A stretch of 64,000 nucleotides of DNA from Kosakonia sacchari SP1 (GCF_000300455.3 NZ_CP007215.2:2976001-3040000); one strand, 5' to 3'; positions 9,282 through 19,128 are shown, counted from the stretch's first letter. Notes: generated by a model not told the origin, from the letters alone. A program made the numbers and translations.

Positions 9282-9875
9282 CAAGCACTCCGTATTCAGG
9301 TTACATAAATCCCTTGAATTTATTGATGTTATCGACATTGACATGCTCCCTGTGGAAAAACGTAGCATGAGAACAGCGACGTCCCCATTATGGATTAAGG
9401 TAAAAAATCGTGTGGTGTTGAGAGCGAAAAGCCGTGATCTGCTCCCCAGAAAGTAACCTATCGCCATGTTAATAACATCCGCTCCCGGCTACCCGCAACC
9501 GAGCAAGGGGCAGGCATGTCGGCAGTCATTATTTATCAATAATGCCCCTGACTGACGACGTAAAAAAGCAATAGCGAGGGCACTATTGACAGCTTATTTC
9601 AGCCTGAGTAGGCTCACCAGCACGTCGCGAAAAACGATCATTTCTGCTGTTGAACTGATCGCGTACACGTCGATTCTGTTTCCATACAGTTTGACCAGCG
9701 TCTTCGAAATCTACCGCGTTGCTGCCATGAAATGGCGAAAACGCTTATCGCTACCCGTCGGTAGCGGCATGATAAACGGAGCGTACCTATGCCAAACTCA
9801 AATTCTGATCTGCTTTTATCCGTCCGTTCCCTTCCTGCTTTTTCTCATCCTTCGTGCTTAAACGGTAGTAACACG
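9282..9875. other. Intergenic region without a supported gene
   Basis: About 590 bp between the divergent DHFR-like and MDR-type reductase genes. Open frames here (for example 9586-9861, plus strand) have no ribosome site or recognisable homology. It contains a TTGACA at about 9587 but no well-placed -10 partner. It must hold the promoters of both flanking genes; its length suggests that a small gene may have been lost. Confidence 0.5.
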
Positions 9876-10781
9876 ATGAAGGCGATCCGTTATCACGCTT
9901 TCGGTGGGCCTGATGAATTACGCATTGATGAAATTCCTGTTCCTCATGCCGGACCAGGGCAGATTCGTATTGCGGTGCATTGTGCCGGGGTGAATCCATC
10001 GGACTGGAAACGCAGAGAGGGGCAGTATCAGGCATTCGAGGATGTGGTGTTTCCACTCACGGTGGGCGTGGAAGCCAGCGGCGTTGTTGATGAGATTGGC
10101 GATGGCGTTTCCGGCGTTGCCATCGGCGATGCGGTATTCGGTTTTGGTGATGGCACCGTCGCGGAGAAAGCCATCCTCACACACTGGGCAGCTAAACCCG
10201 CTACAGTATCTTTTGAGGTAGCAGCAGGCTTGCCCGTGATTGTTGATACGGCCAGTCGTGCTCTTGATGAAGTAAATATTGAAACGGGACAGACGCTGCT
10301 GGTTAGCGGGGCGGCAGGCGGTGTAGGAACGGCGATCGTCCAACTCGCCTGCCTGCGCGGCATTACCGTTATTGGTTCAGCAAGTTCCCCTAAACATGGC
10401 TATCTCGCCTCATTAGGCGCCATTGCGACGACTTACGGCCCCGGTTTACAGGAACGAACTGCTCATTTAGCGCCGATGGGCGTCGATGCTGCCATTGACG
10501 TTGCGGGTTCAGGGGTCATACCTGAATTAATTTCCATCGTGGGAAATCCCGCTCACGTACTTTCCGTCGCGGATTTTTCTGCAGAGCACTATGGCGCGAA
10601 ATTTTCCCACGGCCCGCCTGAAAAACCGGAACTGGTCCTCGCAAAAATTGCCCGCCTCTGTGCCGATGGCCTGTTTAAACTTCATATCGAAGACATATAT
10701 CCATTGCACCAGACCGCCGATGCACATCGGGTAAGCGCAGAAGGCCACGTGACCGGCAAACTTGTCATCAAAATTGGCTGA
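9876..10781 (+). CDS. Zinc-independent MDR-family NADPH:quinone reductase
   Basis: 301 residues from the ATG at 9876 (MKAIRYHAFGGPDEL); the frame runs further upstream without homology. Family features are GVNPSDWKRR, the pattern VGVEASGVV, and the nucleotide loop SGAAGGVGTAIVQLA in the Rossmann domain. The catalytic and structural zinc cysteine clusters of alcohol dehydrogenases are missing, so it belongs to the zeta-crystallin/quinone oxidoreductase branch. It probably reduces quinones or alkenals with NADPH in the cytosol. Not clearly in an operon. Confidence 0.87.
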   Translation: MKAIRYHAFGGPDELRIDEIPVPHAGPGQIRIAVHCAGVNPSDWKRREGQYQAFEDVVFPLTVGVEASGVVDEIGDGVSGVAIGDAVFGFGDGTVAEKAILTHWAAKPATVSFEVAAGLPVIVDTASRALDEVNIETGQTLLVSGAAGGVGTAIVQLACLRGITVIGSASSPKHGYLASLGAIATTYGPGLQERTAHLAPMGVDAAIDVAGSGVIPELISIVGNPAHVLSVADFSAEHYGAKFSHGPPEKPELVLAKIARLCADGLFKLHIEDIYPLHQTADAHRVSAEGHVTGKLVIKIG

Positions 10782-11049
10782 TAGTGCAGCTTGCCAGATG
10801 CCATCTTGTTACCTTTGGCACAATGAATCTTTACTTTTCAGGTCGCGGACGGGTGTTCGCTGCCCTGCCCCACCTTTTGCCGGATATGACCGGACTGACC
10901 GACATATGCGTTGATACGGTTTGTCTGCGCGCCGGTTCCCGCCGCCCTGAGCGATACGATCGATCCTACGTTTTCTTGCTGGCGCCACAATCCATGACGC
11001 CATCCCACACCGGGGTGACACCCACCCGGCGGTGCAAGCGCTATCTTTT

Positions 11050-11538
11050 TCAGCCTGGAAATGTCAGCAACAACTGCCTTAAGAGCGATTCAAGCTGCTC
11101 CCGTTGCTCTTCGGATAAGTTGGCGAGTATCGCGTTTTGCGTTGCCGTGTGGACGATCAGCGCTTGTTCGATACGCTCTTGCCCCTGAGGTGTCAGGCTA
11201 ACCAGTGAGCTGCGTTTGTCATCCGGATCATGAAGGCGCTCAATGAGCCCTTGCTCTTCCAGATGATTAAGACGATTTGTCATCGCTCCGGACGTGACCA
11301 GCAGCGATCGATATAGCTGCGTTGGAGAAAGACAATAAGGCGCACCGGCGCGACGCAACGTGGCAAGGACGTCAAATTCACCATCGCGAAAACCGAACGG
11401 CTCCAGCGCCTGGGCACGCATCTTAGCCAGATGTTTCATCACCCTTAACATTCGGCCAAAAATTTTCATTGAAGAGACGTCCAGCTCAGGCATTGCGCTG
11501 TCCCACTGGCTGACAACGAAATCGATATGGTCTTGCAT
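11050..11538 (-). CDS. MarR family transcriptional regulator
   Basis: 162 residues from the ATG at 11538, preceded by AAGG at 7 nt; a GTG two codons upstream is less likely. The winged-helix core is LSPTQLYRSLLVTSGAMTNRLNHLEEQGLIERLHDPDDKRSSLVSLTPQG, here read as consecutive parts: the recognition helix (SGAMTNRLNHLE) and the wing with DxR (DPDDKRS). It is divergent from an MFS permease gene, and a long palindrome between them is the likely operator. MarR proteins usually repress and are released by a phenolic or other small ligand; here the ligand is unknown. Confidence 0.88.
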   Translation of the reverse strand: MQDHIDFVVSQWDSAMPELDVSSMKIFGRMLRVMKHLAKMRAQALEPFGFRDGEFDVLATLRRAGAPYCLSPTQLYRSLLVTSGAMTNRLNHLEEQGLIERLHDPDDKRSSLVSLTPQGQERIEQALIVHTATQNAILANLSEEQREQLESLLRQLLLTFPG

Positions 11539-11596
11539 TTTCACACCTTAAATAGGGGTATTTATCGAGTTGTGCGCTTCATCTTACACAGGGAAC

Positions 11597-11624
11597 ACAT
11601 TTATCTTAATGTTAAGATAAATGT
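11597..11624. promoter_or_regulatory. MarR operator: 28-bp palindrome
   Basis: Two perfect 13-nt arms (ACATTTATCTTAA and TTAAGATAAATGT) flank a 2-nt centre. The site lies between the MarR gene (start 11538) and the divergent MFS gene (start 11672). MarR dimers bind long palindromes of this kind, with an ATCTTAA-type half site, so it probably represses both genes. Confidence 0.75.
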
Positions 11625-11671
11625 TTGCGGCATTTTTGCTGGAGCAATCACATGCCTGAAAGGATCCCGTC

Positions 11672-12826
11672 GTGAAACGTATAACATCTTCGCTCTTTAT
11701 GTTCGCATCTATCGCTTTTTTGATCGGGTTGAATCTTCGCCCCATTCTGGCTTCCATCGGGCCGTTATTTCCGGTTTTACAGCGTGAAGCGGGATTATCA
11801 GCCACAGAATTCAGCCTGCTAACCACCCTGCCGGTCGCAATGATGGGGCTGGTTGCGCTAAGTGGACCATGGCTTTTAGCCAGAACCGGTGCCGTCCGGG
11901 GAATTACAGTAGGACTTTCGATCTTGCTCTTTGCCTGTTTATTTCGCGGTTTTAGCACGTCACTCACCGGGCTTATGAGCACGGCGTTAGCGGGTGGAGC
12001 AAGTATTGGCATGATCCAGGCGTTAATGCCAGCCCTGATAAAAAAGGAGTATGCGCAATCGGCCAGCACGTTTATGTCTCTGTTCAGCACCGGTATTATG
12101 GCCGGCGCGGCGCTGGCTGCCGCCACTGCCGAGCCGCTGTTCACCCGGCTTGATCTCAAGCCTACGCTGGCCATAGCCGGTTTGTTAACCCTTCTTGCCC
12201 TGATATTTTGGCTGTCATGGGCCAGGCACCGCCCGGCAGAAAAAACGGTCTTCGCAGAGGTGACATTATCTTCCTCCCGGACAGGGTTGTTACTGCTGTT
12301 TTTTGGCATCGGTACAGGCGCCTATACGCTGGTACTGGCGTGGCTACCTCCTCTCTATATCCAGGCGGGCTGGAGCGCACGCAGCAGCGGATATATGCTG
12401 GCCTGGCTTACGTTAACGGAAGTTGTGGCGGGCTTTGCCGTTTCAGCCCTGATCTCCCGATTCCCTGACCGCCGTGTTCCGCTGGTCACCGTGCTGCTGG
12501 TGTTGCTGGCAGGATTGATGTGTCTTGTCCTTGCTCCGGGAACCACGCCAGTTGTGTCGACATTGCTACTTGGCACCGGCATCGGCGCACTGTTCCCGCT
12601 ATCGCTCATCGTGACATTTGATCATGCGCGAACGCCGGCTGAAGCAGGGAAACTCCTGTCTCGGGTGCAGGGTGGCGGCTACCTGATTGCGGCGCTGATG
12701 CCATTAATCGCCGGGATCGTGCGTGACAGCGGTGCGTCACTGACTACCGCGTGGCTCATCATGGGCGCCGGTGTCATTCTGTTAATAGTGATAGCAATGC
12801 GCTTTAAAACCGTAACGACCAGGTAA
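11672..12826 (+). CDS. MFS transporter, CynX/NimT (cyanate permease-like) family
   Basis: 384 residues from a GTG with AGGA at 7 nt upstream. About 12 membrane segments are present. The opening NLRPILASIGPLFPVLQ and the later LGTGIGALFPLSLIVTFDHA are characteristic of the CynX/NimT branch, whose members move cyanate, 2-nitroimidazole or other small solutes, often outward. No cyanase gene (cynS) is nearby, so a cyanate role is unlikely. It is controlled, by inference, by the divergent MarR protein through the palindrome at 11597. Confidence 0.83.
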   Translation: MKRITSSLFMFASIAFLIGLNLRPILASIGPLFPVLQREAGLSATEFSLLTTLPVAMMGLVALSGPWLLARTGAVRGITVGLSILLFACLFRGFSTSLTGLMSTALAGGASIGMIQALMPALIKKEYAQSASTFMSLFSTGIMAGAALAAATAEPLFTRLDLKPTLAIAGLLTLLALIFWLSWARHRPAEKTVFAEVTLSSSRTGLLLLFFGIGTGAYTLVLAWLPPLYIQAGWSARSSGYMLAWLTLTEVVAGFAVSALISRFPDRRVPLVTVLLVLLAGLMCLVLAPGTTPVVSTLLLGTGIGALFPLSLIVTFDHARTPAEAGKLLSRVQGGGYLIAALMPLIAGIVRDSGASLTTAWLIMGAGVILLIVIAMRFKTVTTR

Positions 12827-12839
12827 AAATAACGGCCAG

Positions 12840-12870
12840 GCGCTGAAGCCTGCCCATCAGGCTTCAGCGC
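12840..12870. terminator. Hairpin between convergent genes
   Basis: A 13-bp perfect stem (GCGCTGAAGCCTG, loop CCCAT, CAGGCTTCAGCGC) begins 14 nt after the MFS stop. No T-run follows on the plus strand. A bidirectional terminator is likely from position and stem strength. Confidence 0.5.
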
Positions 12871-12996
12871 ATATTGATATTGATTGTCGAAAGCGTCATC
12901 GTCGTTAAAATCTGAACGGGATAGTCGAGCATCGCTAGTGCGGGCAGGCTTCCATTACCTGAGGGTGCGGGTGGTGCTTGCGACAATACGGGAAAG

Positions 12997-13932
12997 TTAA
13001 ATTTTATGCTGGCTGGCAAGCCATTGCCGCGCGGTGGTGGTTTGCGTTCCCTGACGATAATTGAACGTCTCTTCCTTTTTCCACGCCACCCCGTCAGGCC
13101 GGGCGAAAGCAAGCCGGTAGGCTGCGCCGACATCATCCGGATTATGCGCTACATCTTCCTGTAGCTTCTTCCTGTCCAGTAATGTTCTTTTTACCGACGT
13201 TCCCCAATGAGCCTGCAGTAAATCGGCAATCTCACCGTACGTCAGCGTGTCCCCTGCGATATAGACAATCTCATTACGAAAAGCGGGCTGATGAAAGAAA
13301 ATATCAGCAGTCAGCCGGCCGATATCTTCAGGCGTCGTCAGTGTCACCGCATAATTCCAGTCTCCTGGAGCACAGACAACTTTATGTTGTGCGTCAACCA
13401 CACCAAAGCCAGGTTCAAACAAGTAGCTGGTAAAAATTCCCGTTGAAACAATAACCCACTCAGTTGTGCTCTGCGCGCGCAGAAGGTGGCGAACCTCGAG
13501 TTGTTCATCCCAGACCGGCTGCCCGCTGCCGTTACCGACAACGTCGTAATCAACACCGAACTGCCACGGGAAATAGCGAGGTACTCCCGCCTTTAATACC
13601 GCCTGCGTAATCTTTATCTGCGTTCCCGGCCCGCCAACAAAACCACTGCAATTGATAATGGCACTGAAGGCGCTAAACAACGCACTCAGTTCATCAACAC
13701 TGTTTTGCTGGAGATCGCCTTCAACCACAGCAATACCCAGCTTCATGAGTTCATCCAGCCGTGTCCTTAGCGGGCCGGATGTGGCATGCGCGGCGTTGCT
13801 TCTGAGCAACACACTGATTTTCACCGGTGAATGTTCCTGAACTTTACTGCTCATCGCACGCAATACCGGCAATCCCAGCTCTCCTGCGCCGAGAATGAGA
13901 ACAGTATCTTCAGGTTTGTTTTCAAATTTCAT
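12997..13932 (-). CDS. NmrA/isoflavone-reductase-like oxidoreductase
   Basis: 311 residues from the ATG at 13932, which has a perfect AGGAGG 6 nt upstream. The Rossmann start is VLILGAGELGLPVLRAM (GxGxxG). The later GGPGTQIKITQAVLKAGVPR and PWQFGVDYD resemble the PCBER/isoflavone-reductase-like and NmrA families, which bind NADP(H) and either reduce aromatic substrates or act as redox sensors. It is divergent from an HxlR regulator with 85 nt between starts; the pairing suggests induction by a reactive compound. Confidence 0.82.
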   Translation of the reverse strand: MKFENKPEDTVLILGAGELGLPVLRAMSSKVQEHSPVKISVLLRSNAAHATSGPLRTRLDELMKLGIAVVEGDLQQNSVDELSALFSAFSAIINCSGFVGGPGTQIKITQAVLKAGVPRYFPWQFGVDYDVVGNGSGQPVWDEQLEVRHLLRAQSTTEWVIVSTGIFTSYLFEPGFGVVDAQHKVVCAPGDWNYAVTLTTPEDIGRLTADIFFHQPAFRNEIVYIAGDTLTYGEIADLLQAHWGTSVKRTLLDRKKLQEDVAHNPDDVGAAYRLAFARPDGVAWKKEETFNYRQGTQTTTARQWLASQHKI

Positions 13933-13977
13933 TATTGCCTCCTGTCGTATTACTGCGCCATCCTGACAGCTGGCAGA

Positions 13978-13994
13978 ACCTGGTTCAATCAGGT
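13978..13994. promoter_or_regulatory. Candidate HxlR operator
   Basis: A 17-bp dyad ACCTGGTTCAATCAGGT (one mismatched pair) lies between the divergent NmrA-like and HxlR genes. Its position suits a site that controls both promoters. Confidence 0.45.
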
Positions 13995-14017
13995 ACACGA
14001 GTGATACCGGAGGGGAT

Positions 14018-14455
14018 ATGGATTACGAGCGGGAAGCGCTGCTGCAATTTTCGAAAGAATTTTGTGCGCAATTAAGCAACGATAATGAGGGACTGAAACG
14101 TGAGATCCTCGCGCACGCAGGAAATCGCTGGTCGCTGGGTGTGCTGCATTTACTGGGCACCAGCGGAGAGCTTCGCCACGGAGAATTACGCCGCGACCTT
14201 ACTGGTGTAACGCAAAGAATGTTGACGCGAACGCTGCGTCATCTTGAGCGTGACGGGCTCATCTCCCGCCGTGATTTTCAGGAGAAACCACCGCGGGTCG
14301 TTTATGCCATTACCGATGCGGGAAAAGAGATGCTGGTGAGAATGATGCCGTTATGGTCGTGGATTATTTCATCTGCAGAGTATTTCAGGGGCGCCAGGTC
14401 CGCGTACGATACGGCTCAGGAATTATCGCCCTCAACCAAATGGCTGGAAGATTAA
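14018..14455 (+). CDS. HxlR family transcriptional regulator
   Basis: 145 residues; the ATG at 14018 has a strong GGAGGGG site. The winged helix is GNRWSLGVLHLLG then LRHGELRRDLTGVTQRMLTRTLRHLERDGLI and the wing PPRVVYAIT, all standard for HxlR (DUF24) proteins. The N-terminal residues include one cysteine (Cys17), which in some HxlR proteins senses electrophiles such as quinones or aldehydes; whether it does here is inference. It is divergent from the NmrA-like gene and probably its regulator. Confidence 0.88.
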   Translation: MDYEREALLQFSKEFCAQLSNDNEGLKREILAHAGNRWSLGVLHLLGTSGELRHGELRRDLTGVTQRMLTRTLRHLERDGLISRRDFQEKPPRVVYAITDAGKEMLVRMMPLWSWIISSAEYFRGARSAYDTAQELSPSTKWLED

Positions 14456-14707
14456 AAGACGTTAATTTTCCGCGCCTTTTCCCCGTCACGTCTCACTCTT
14501 CAATCCGGATTCAGCCACGGATGTTTCCGCCAGGCAGTGCACAGGCTGAACCGCTGCCATCAGGCTGATGGTTATCTGTTGCCAGACACAAACAAACTTT
14601 TCGCCAGCCATCGATAACGCCGAGAGCGATTCACCTTCATGCCAGCCGGATGAAAGGCATCGCGGGCCCTAAGTTTCGGCCCACGAACCCTGCAAATTTC
14701 TTCGCCG

Positions 14708-15640
14708 TTAACGGCGTTCACTCAGCGCGGCAATATCCTGTGGGGTCGTCCGGCAGCATCCGCCAATAATTCTCGCTCCTGCCGCTAACCACTGGGGCAA
14801 ATATGCCGCTAAGGATCCGCAGCTCTCGCCGTGTGTATGCCACGCCTTGGTAACGGCGTCATAGGTTTCACCAGAGTTCGGATAGACAACCAGAGGCAGC
14901 GCACTGAGGCTTTGCAGATGTTTGAGAGCGGCGGTGGTTTTATGCAGCGCAATACAGTTAATCCCCAGCGCAACGATTTGTGAGCAGCCAGACAGTGCCT
15001 TCACCACGTCAACCAGCGGAGTGCCATCGCTCAAGTGCTTGTCGTCACGTAAGGTAAAAGAGAACCATGCCTGCGCATGCGGGTAGTCAGATAACAGATC
15101 TGCCAGTGCTTCGATTTCGGCGAAAGAAGGTAACGTTTCACAGGCCAGCAGATCGACGCCAGCATTGAGCAACGCGTCAATCCGCGGGCGATGAAATGCC
15201 TGAAACACTTCGCGGCTGCACGCGTAGTCGCCGCGATACTCCGAGCCATCTGCCAGATAAGCACCGTATGGCCCAACAGAGCCCGCCACCAGCAGCGGAC
15301 CGGCGTTGGGGTTTTCTGAGCGATAAATGTCACTCGCCTCTTTTGCCAGTTGCACACTCTGTTCAATCAGCGCTTTCGACTGCGCCTCAGTCAGCCCGCG
15401 CGCCGCAAAACCAGCGGGTGTGGCCTGGTAACTGGCGGTAATGGCTATCTGTGCCCCCGCGCGGAAGTAATCCAGATGCACATCCCGAATACGCTGCGGA
15501 TTTTCCATTAACACTTTGGCAGACCAGAGATTATCGACAAGGCTGCATCCGCGCGCTTCAAGCTCAGTGGCCAGTGCGCCATCCAGCACGGCAAAGGGAT
15601 GATGTTCAAGCAGCGTGGCAAGGGAATTACTCTGCGGCAT
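14708..15640 (-). CDS. mmuM: Homocysteine S-methyltransferase
   Basis: 310 residues. The enzyme transfers a methyl group from S-methylmethionine (or S-adenosylmethionine) to homocysteine, giving methionine. The three zinc/thiol-binding cysteines are present at Cys229 (GINC) and Cys295-Cys296 (GGCCRTTP), which match the positions known for E. coli MmuM. Its start overlaps the end of mmuP by 14 bp, so the two are translationally coupled in one operon. This lets the cell use plant-derived S-methylmethionine as a methionine source. Confidence 0.95.
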   Translation of the reverse strand: MPQSNSLATLLEHHPFAVLDGALATELEARGCSLVDNLWSAKVLMENPQRIRDVHLDYFRAGAQIAITASYQATPAGFAARGLTEAQSKALIEQSVQLAKEASDIYRSENPNAGPLLVAGSVGPYGAYLADGSEYRGDYACSREVFQAFHRPRIDALLNAGVDLLACETLPSFAEIEALADLLSDYPHAQAWFSFTLRDDKHLSDGTPLVDVVKALSGCSQIVALGINCIALHKTTAALKHLQSLSALPLVVYPNSGETYDAVTKAWHTHGESCGSLAAYLPQWLAAGARIIGGCCRTTPQDIAALSERR

Positions 15641-17027
15641 AGTCAGCCTCCTTCAATTTTGTTTTCCGGGTGAGAAAATAGGCACCGTAGCAAAGGGCGA
15701 CAAACGGCAGACCACAATAGAGCGCAATGCGCTGATCCGCATCGAACGCCAGCCCGATGCAGGCCAGCAGACACAGCACGAATCCAAGTACCGGCACCAG
15801 CGGATACCAGGGTGCCCGGTATTTCAATGCCGCAGATGGCTTGCCCGACGGCAAGTGGCGGCGACGAAAGACAAAGTGGGCAGCACAGATGCTGAGCCAT
15901 ACTGCGACAACGGCAAAGCCAGAAATGGCACTGAGCGCAACGAAGACAGTATCAGGGGCAATCACGCTGGATAACAGCGCCAGCAGACCGCCAAGCATAG
16001 AGACAGACAGCGCTGTCAACGGCACGCCATTTTTGTTGACGCGGGCAAAACAGCCCGGCAACGTTTTTTCGTTTGCCAGCGACCATAACATACGGCCCGA
16101 CGCATAGAGCCCGGAATTCGCCGCGGAAAGAATAGCGGTGAGGATGACGAAGTTAAAAATATCGGCCGCATACGGAATGCCGATTTTTTCAAAGACCAGC
16201 ACAAACGGGCTCTTCTCAACCCCTGCCACATTCGCCGGAACCAGCGCGGCAAGGACAAAAACGGTGCCGATAAAAAACAGGATCAAGCGGGCAATCGTCG
16301 CGCGGATCGCGACCGGGATAGCCTGGTGCGGATTTTCCGTTTCACCCGCCGCGATACCGATAAGCTCAGTACCGGAAAAAGCAAAGTTCACCGCCACCAT
16401 GGTCATCAGAATGGGCAAACCGCCGTGTGGGAACCAGCCTTCGCTGGTGAGGTTAGCAAGCCCTGGCGACGGTGAACCATCTTTCATGGTGATAAAGCCG
16501 AAAATCACCCCGCAGCCCAGGATGATAAAAACGAGAATGGTCGCGACTTTAACCAGCGAGAACCAGAACTCCCCTTCGGCAAAGAAGCGCGTTGAAATCG
16601 CGTTAAGACAAAAAATCACTGCACAAAACAGGGCGCTCCATATCCAGACTGGAACGTGCGGGAACCAGTACTGCATACAAAACCCGGCGGCGGTAAAACT
16701 TGAACCCAGTGCAACTGTCCAGGTGAGCCAGTAGAGCCATGCCACGGTATACCCGGTCGCCGGACCAATATAGCGCGCTGCATAGACATGAAAAGCGCCT
16801 GTTACCGGCATCGCTACGGAAAGCTCGCCAAGGCACTGCATCACCAGCCAGACGACCAGCGCCCCAATCAAATACGCCAGCAGAGTCCCTGCCGCACCGG
16901 TGGTAGAGATGATGTATCCGGTATTAAAAAATAACCCTGTGCCAATGACGCCGCCCAATGACAGCATAATCAAATGGCGGGTTTTCATGGTGCGCTTAAG
17001 CTCGCCATTTTCTGGTTGTGTCTGCAT
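15627..17027 (-). CDS. mmuP: S-methylmethionine permease
   Basis: 466 residues with about 12 membrane segments, of the amino acid-polyamine-organocation family. The N-terminus ([20 protein letters not shown]) and the following [16 protein letters not shown] match E. coli MmuP closely. It imports S-methylmethionine across the inner membrane for MmuM. A ribosome site AAGGTGAT directly precedes the ATG. Tandem MetJ-like boxes lie 11 nt upstream of the start, suggesting repression by methionine sufficiency. Confidence 0.95.
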   Translation of the reverse strand: MQTQPENGELKRTMKTRHLIMLSLGGVIGTGLFFNTGYIISTTGAAGTLLAYLIGALVVWLVMQCLGELSVAMPVTGAFHVYAARYIGPATGYTVAWLYWLTWTVALGSSFTAAGFCMQYWFPHVPVWIWSALFCAVIFCLNAISTRFFAEGEFWFSLVKVATILVFIILGCGVIFGFITMKDGSPSPGLANLTSEGWFPHGGLPILMTMVAVNFAFSGTELIGIAAGETENPHQAIPVAIRATIARLILFFIGTVFVLAALVPANVAGVEKSPFVLVFEKIGIPYAADIFNFVILTAILSAANSGLYASGRMLWSLANEKTLPGCFARVNKNGVPLTALSVSMLGGLLALLSSVIAPDTVFVALSAISGFAVVAVWLSICAAHFVFRRRHLPSGKPSAALKYRAPWYPLVPVLGFVLCLLACIGLAFDADQRIALYCGLPFVALCYGAYFLTRKTKLKEADYAAE

Positions 17028-17037
17028 ATCACCTTCT

Positions 17038-17061
17038 AAACGTATAGATGTCTAAATGTCC
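17038..17061. promoter_or_regulatory. Tandem MetJ (met box) operator upstream of mmuP
   Basis: Three consecutive 8-bp units AAACGTAT, AGATGTCT and AAATGTCC lie end to end just before the mmuP ribosome site. The middle one matches the met box consensus AGACGTCT at 7 of 8 bases, the flanking ones at 6 and 5. MetJ binds such tandem 8-mers cooperatively, so methionine-dependent repression of mmuPM is likely. Confidence 0.7.
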
Positions 17062-17376
17062 GTTATAAGGTTCTTTATATCGTTATTATCAACAAAAGGC
17101 CAGCATCCGGGTTGAGACACGCAGAAGCAAGGGAGTACAGAGATCAGGAAAGCGGTTTTTTCAGCGCACTACCGGGAAGAAACAAGATGAGGATGTCGGG
17201 TATTCGGATGCCCCGCCGTTGGACTGAAAACGTCTGTGGCTGTGGGAATTGGGCGTTCTGCGGGCCTACACCAGCGGGCTTTCGCAGCGCAACGACGCAA
17301 GCGATACAACTCTGCGCCCTCTGGTGTAACCCGGCGAGCCGGAAATCCAGTATTTCCCGTCACAGGAAATAGAGGC
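17062..17376. other. Intergenic region upstream of mmuP
   Basis: It lies between the mmuP promoter and the stop of the IclR gene. The AT-rich 17062-17100 stretch should hold the mmuP promoter, but no clear -35/-10 pair stands out. A plus-strand frame at 17112-17372 is rich in Arg, Trp and Cys without recognisable homology and is not called. Confidence 0.5.
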
Positions 17377-18129
17377 TCAGGTGAAATCCGATAATTTTTG
17401 CCCGGAAACGATCAGCTCTTTGAGCAACATCTGACGGCGCTCCTCCGGCGTATCACGACTCACCATAAAGCAGATTGCGGCCACCGCCTGCCCGCTTCGG
17501 GAGCGAATCGGTGCGGCCATGCAGCAGGTAAAACTCTCTGATAAGCCTTCGGTCAGGCAATATCCCAGTTGCCCGGCACGATGTATATCTTCGAGGAATG
17601 CCTGTTTGTCGAGGATCTGCCCGTTCGCCAAACGGTAATCCTCTTCGGGGATAAGATCGAGAATGGCACTGTCCGACCAGTTACTGAGCAGCAGGCGACC
17701 GGTAGCAGTCCAGGGAATCGGTACCCGCACCCCGACATCAGAGGTGATTTTGAACGGGTGGGCATTACTTTCCGACAGCACGACGGTGTACTTATTCCCT
17801 TCCAGCATACAGAGCTGCACCGTCTCGCCATGACGGGCCACTAACTCCACCATTAACTGATGTGAGCGGCGGATAAGATCGTTATGCGCCATGTAGTCCG
17901 CACCGTAATAGTGCATTTCACGACCAAAGAACACCGCGCCGTCGGCATCCAGTTCAAGCAACCCGGCCTCACTCAGCAGGTTAACAAGTTCATATACGCT
18001 GGAGCGCGGCGCGCCGGTGGCGTCGATCAAATCGCGCATCGCCATGGGCTGACGAGCGATATGCAACTGGCGAAAAATGTCGATAACCCGGTCAACACCG
18101 CGCGCTCGCGATGGCTTCTCGTCCGGCAT
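17377..18129 (-). CDS. IclR family transcriptional regulator
   Basis: 250 residues from the ATG at 18129, with AGGAG 9 nt upstream; a TTG two codons earlier is too close to that site. The N-terminal winged HTH is RVIDIFRQLHIARQPMAMRD then ATGAPRSSVYELVNLLSEAG, and the C-terminal effector domain contains GLSESFTCCMAAPIRSRSG. IclR proteins bind a small metabolite in this domain. It is divergent from the Rid/ABC/dehydratase cluster and is the likely regulator of that pathway. The adjacent pair of cysteines in the effector domain is notable but common in the family. Confidence 0.9.
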   Translation of the reverse strand: MPDEKPSRARGVDRVIDIFRQLHIARQPMAMRDLIDATGAPRSSVYELVNLLSEAGLLELDADGAVFFGREMHYYGADYMAHNDLIRRSHQLMVELVARHGETVQLCMLEGNKYTVVLSESNAHPFKITSDVGVRVPIPWTATGRLLLSNWSDSAILDLIPEEDYRLANGQILDKQAFLEDIHRAGQLGYCLTEGLSESFTCCMAAPIRSRSGQAVAAICFMVSRDTPEERRQMLLKELIVSGQKLSDFT

Positions 18130-18534
18130 AAGCAAATTCTCCTGATGCAGTCGGGCGGTCGCGCCAGACAGTAAAAAAGATAAGCATCATACACCCGGCG
18201 GCACCGTTAACCCATCCCCGTTAATTAAAATTTCAGTGCCAGTGTTTATATTTCTTTGTTCCATTTTGGGGCCTCATTTTAGCGCATGAGGTGCAGATTG
18301 ATTTTTTAAATAACGACAGCGGTAACATTTCCAGACAGGAATTACCTTAATTACTTTTTTATTTTGCGATCGCAACGACATCACGAGAAATTAAATTCCT
18401 CGCGATATATTGCAAAAACAAAAAACCTGTGCAAATCTTGCTCTATCCGATATTGCAGATATCAGTCTGATATACCAGACAACAATCACCCGCTACTGAC
18501 GGGTATTCTTCAGAACAAAAAGGAGCAGCGTTGC
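18130..18534. promoter_or_regulatory. Divergent promoter region, IclR / Rid operon
   Basis: About 400 bp, AT-rich between 18210 and 18460. A dyad CCTCAT-N8-ATGAGG at 18272-18291 is the best operator candidate for the IclR protein. The frame open from 18364 into the Rid gene has no ribosome site and is probably leader. Confidence 0.45.
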
Positions 18535-18927
18535 ATGACGATTACGCGTTATGGCATTGAAGGCGGCACCGGTACGGGTGGGCAGAAACTGCCGTTCGCA
18601 CGGGCAGTTGAGGCCGATGGCTGGCTGTATATCTCGGGCCAGACACCGATGCGCGAGGGCGAAGTGGTTGAAGGCGGTATCATCGAACAGACGCAACTGG
18701 CGTTCGATAACTGTCTCGCCATCATGCGGGAAGCAGGTTATCGCGTGGAAGATGTTGTACACGTTACGGCGGTATTAACCGACGCGCGCTATTTCAGTTC
18801 ATTTAATAAAGTATTCAGAGAGATATTTAGTGATAATCCGCCAGCGCGTATTTGTAGCGTGCAGGATTTAGTGGTCGACTGCAAAGTGGAAGTGGATATG
18901 AAATGTTTCCGCGCTGACCGCAAATAA
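18535..18927 (+). CDS. RidA family (Rid) 2-iminobutanoate/2-iminopropanoate deaminase-like protein
   Basis: 130 residues from the ATG at 18535, with AAGGAG about 9 nt upstream. The YjgF/YER057c/UK114 fold is recognised by GWLYISGQTP, GIIEQTQLAFDNCLAIM, VEDVVHVTAVLTDARYF and the end PPARICSVQDLVVDCKVEVDM; the conserved Arg of the active site is in PPARICS. RidA proteins hydrolyse reactive enamine/imine products of PLP dehydratases to ketoacids and ammonia. It is the first gene of a run that ends with such a dehydratase, so a clean-up role is very plausible. The subfamily (Rid1-7) is not decided. Confidence 0.88.
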   Translation: MTITRYGIEGGTGTGGQKLPFARAVEADGWLYISGQTPMREGEVVEGGIIEQTQLAFDNCLAIMREAGYRVEDVVHVTAVLTDARYFSSFNKVFREIFSDNPPARICSVQDLVVDCKVEVDMKCFRADRK

Positions 18928-19128
18928 TTAAAACCGTTAAAACAGGCTGCGCGTTTTTATTTTTTCTTCGTCAATACCAGGGCCGCCTGTTATTAATTAA
19001 TGCTTTTGCTTTTTCACTGGAATATCCCCGAAATAATCGGCGCTGCCGCTGCGCGGGCGATCGCCTGACTTATTACGGGTGACACGGTATTACACCGTCT
19101 CGTCAAACATTAAAAGAGAGCATAAAAA

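Noticed and set aside
9586..9861. 91-codon plus-strand ORF
   Set aside because: No ribosome site, no homology, and the C-terminal part lies in the leader of the next gene.
11672..12826. Cyanate utilisation locus (cynX)
   Set aside because: The MFS protein is in the CynX/NimT family, but no cynS or cynT and a MarR (not CynR) neighbour make cyanate uptake unlikely.
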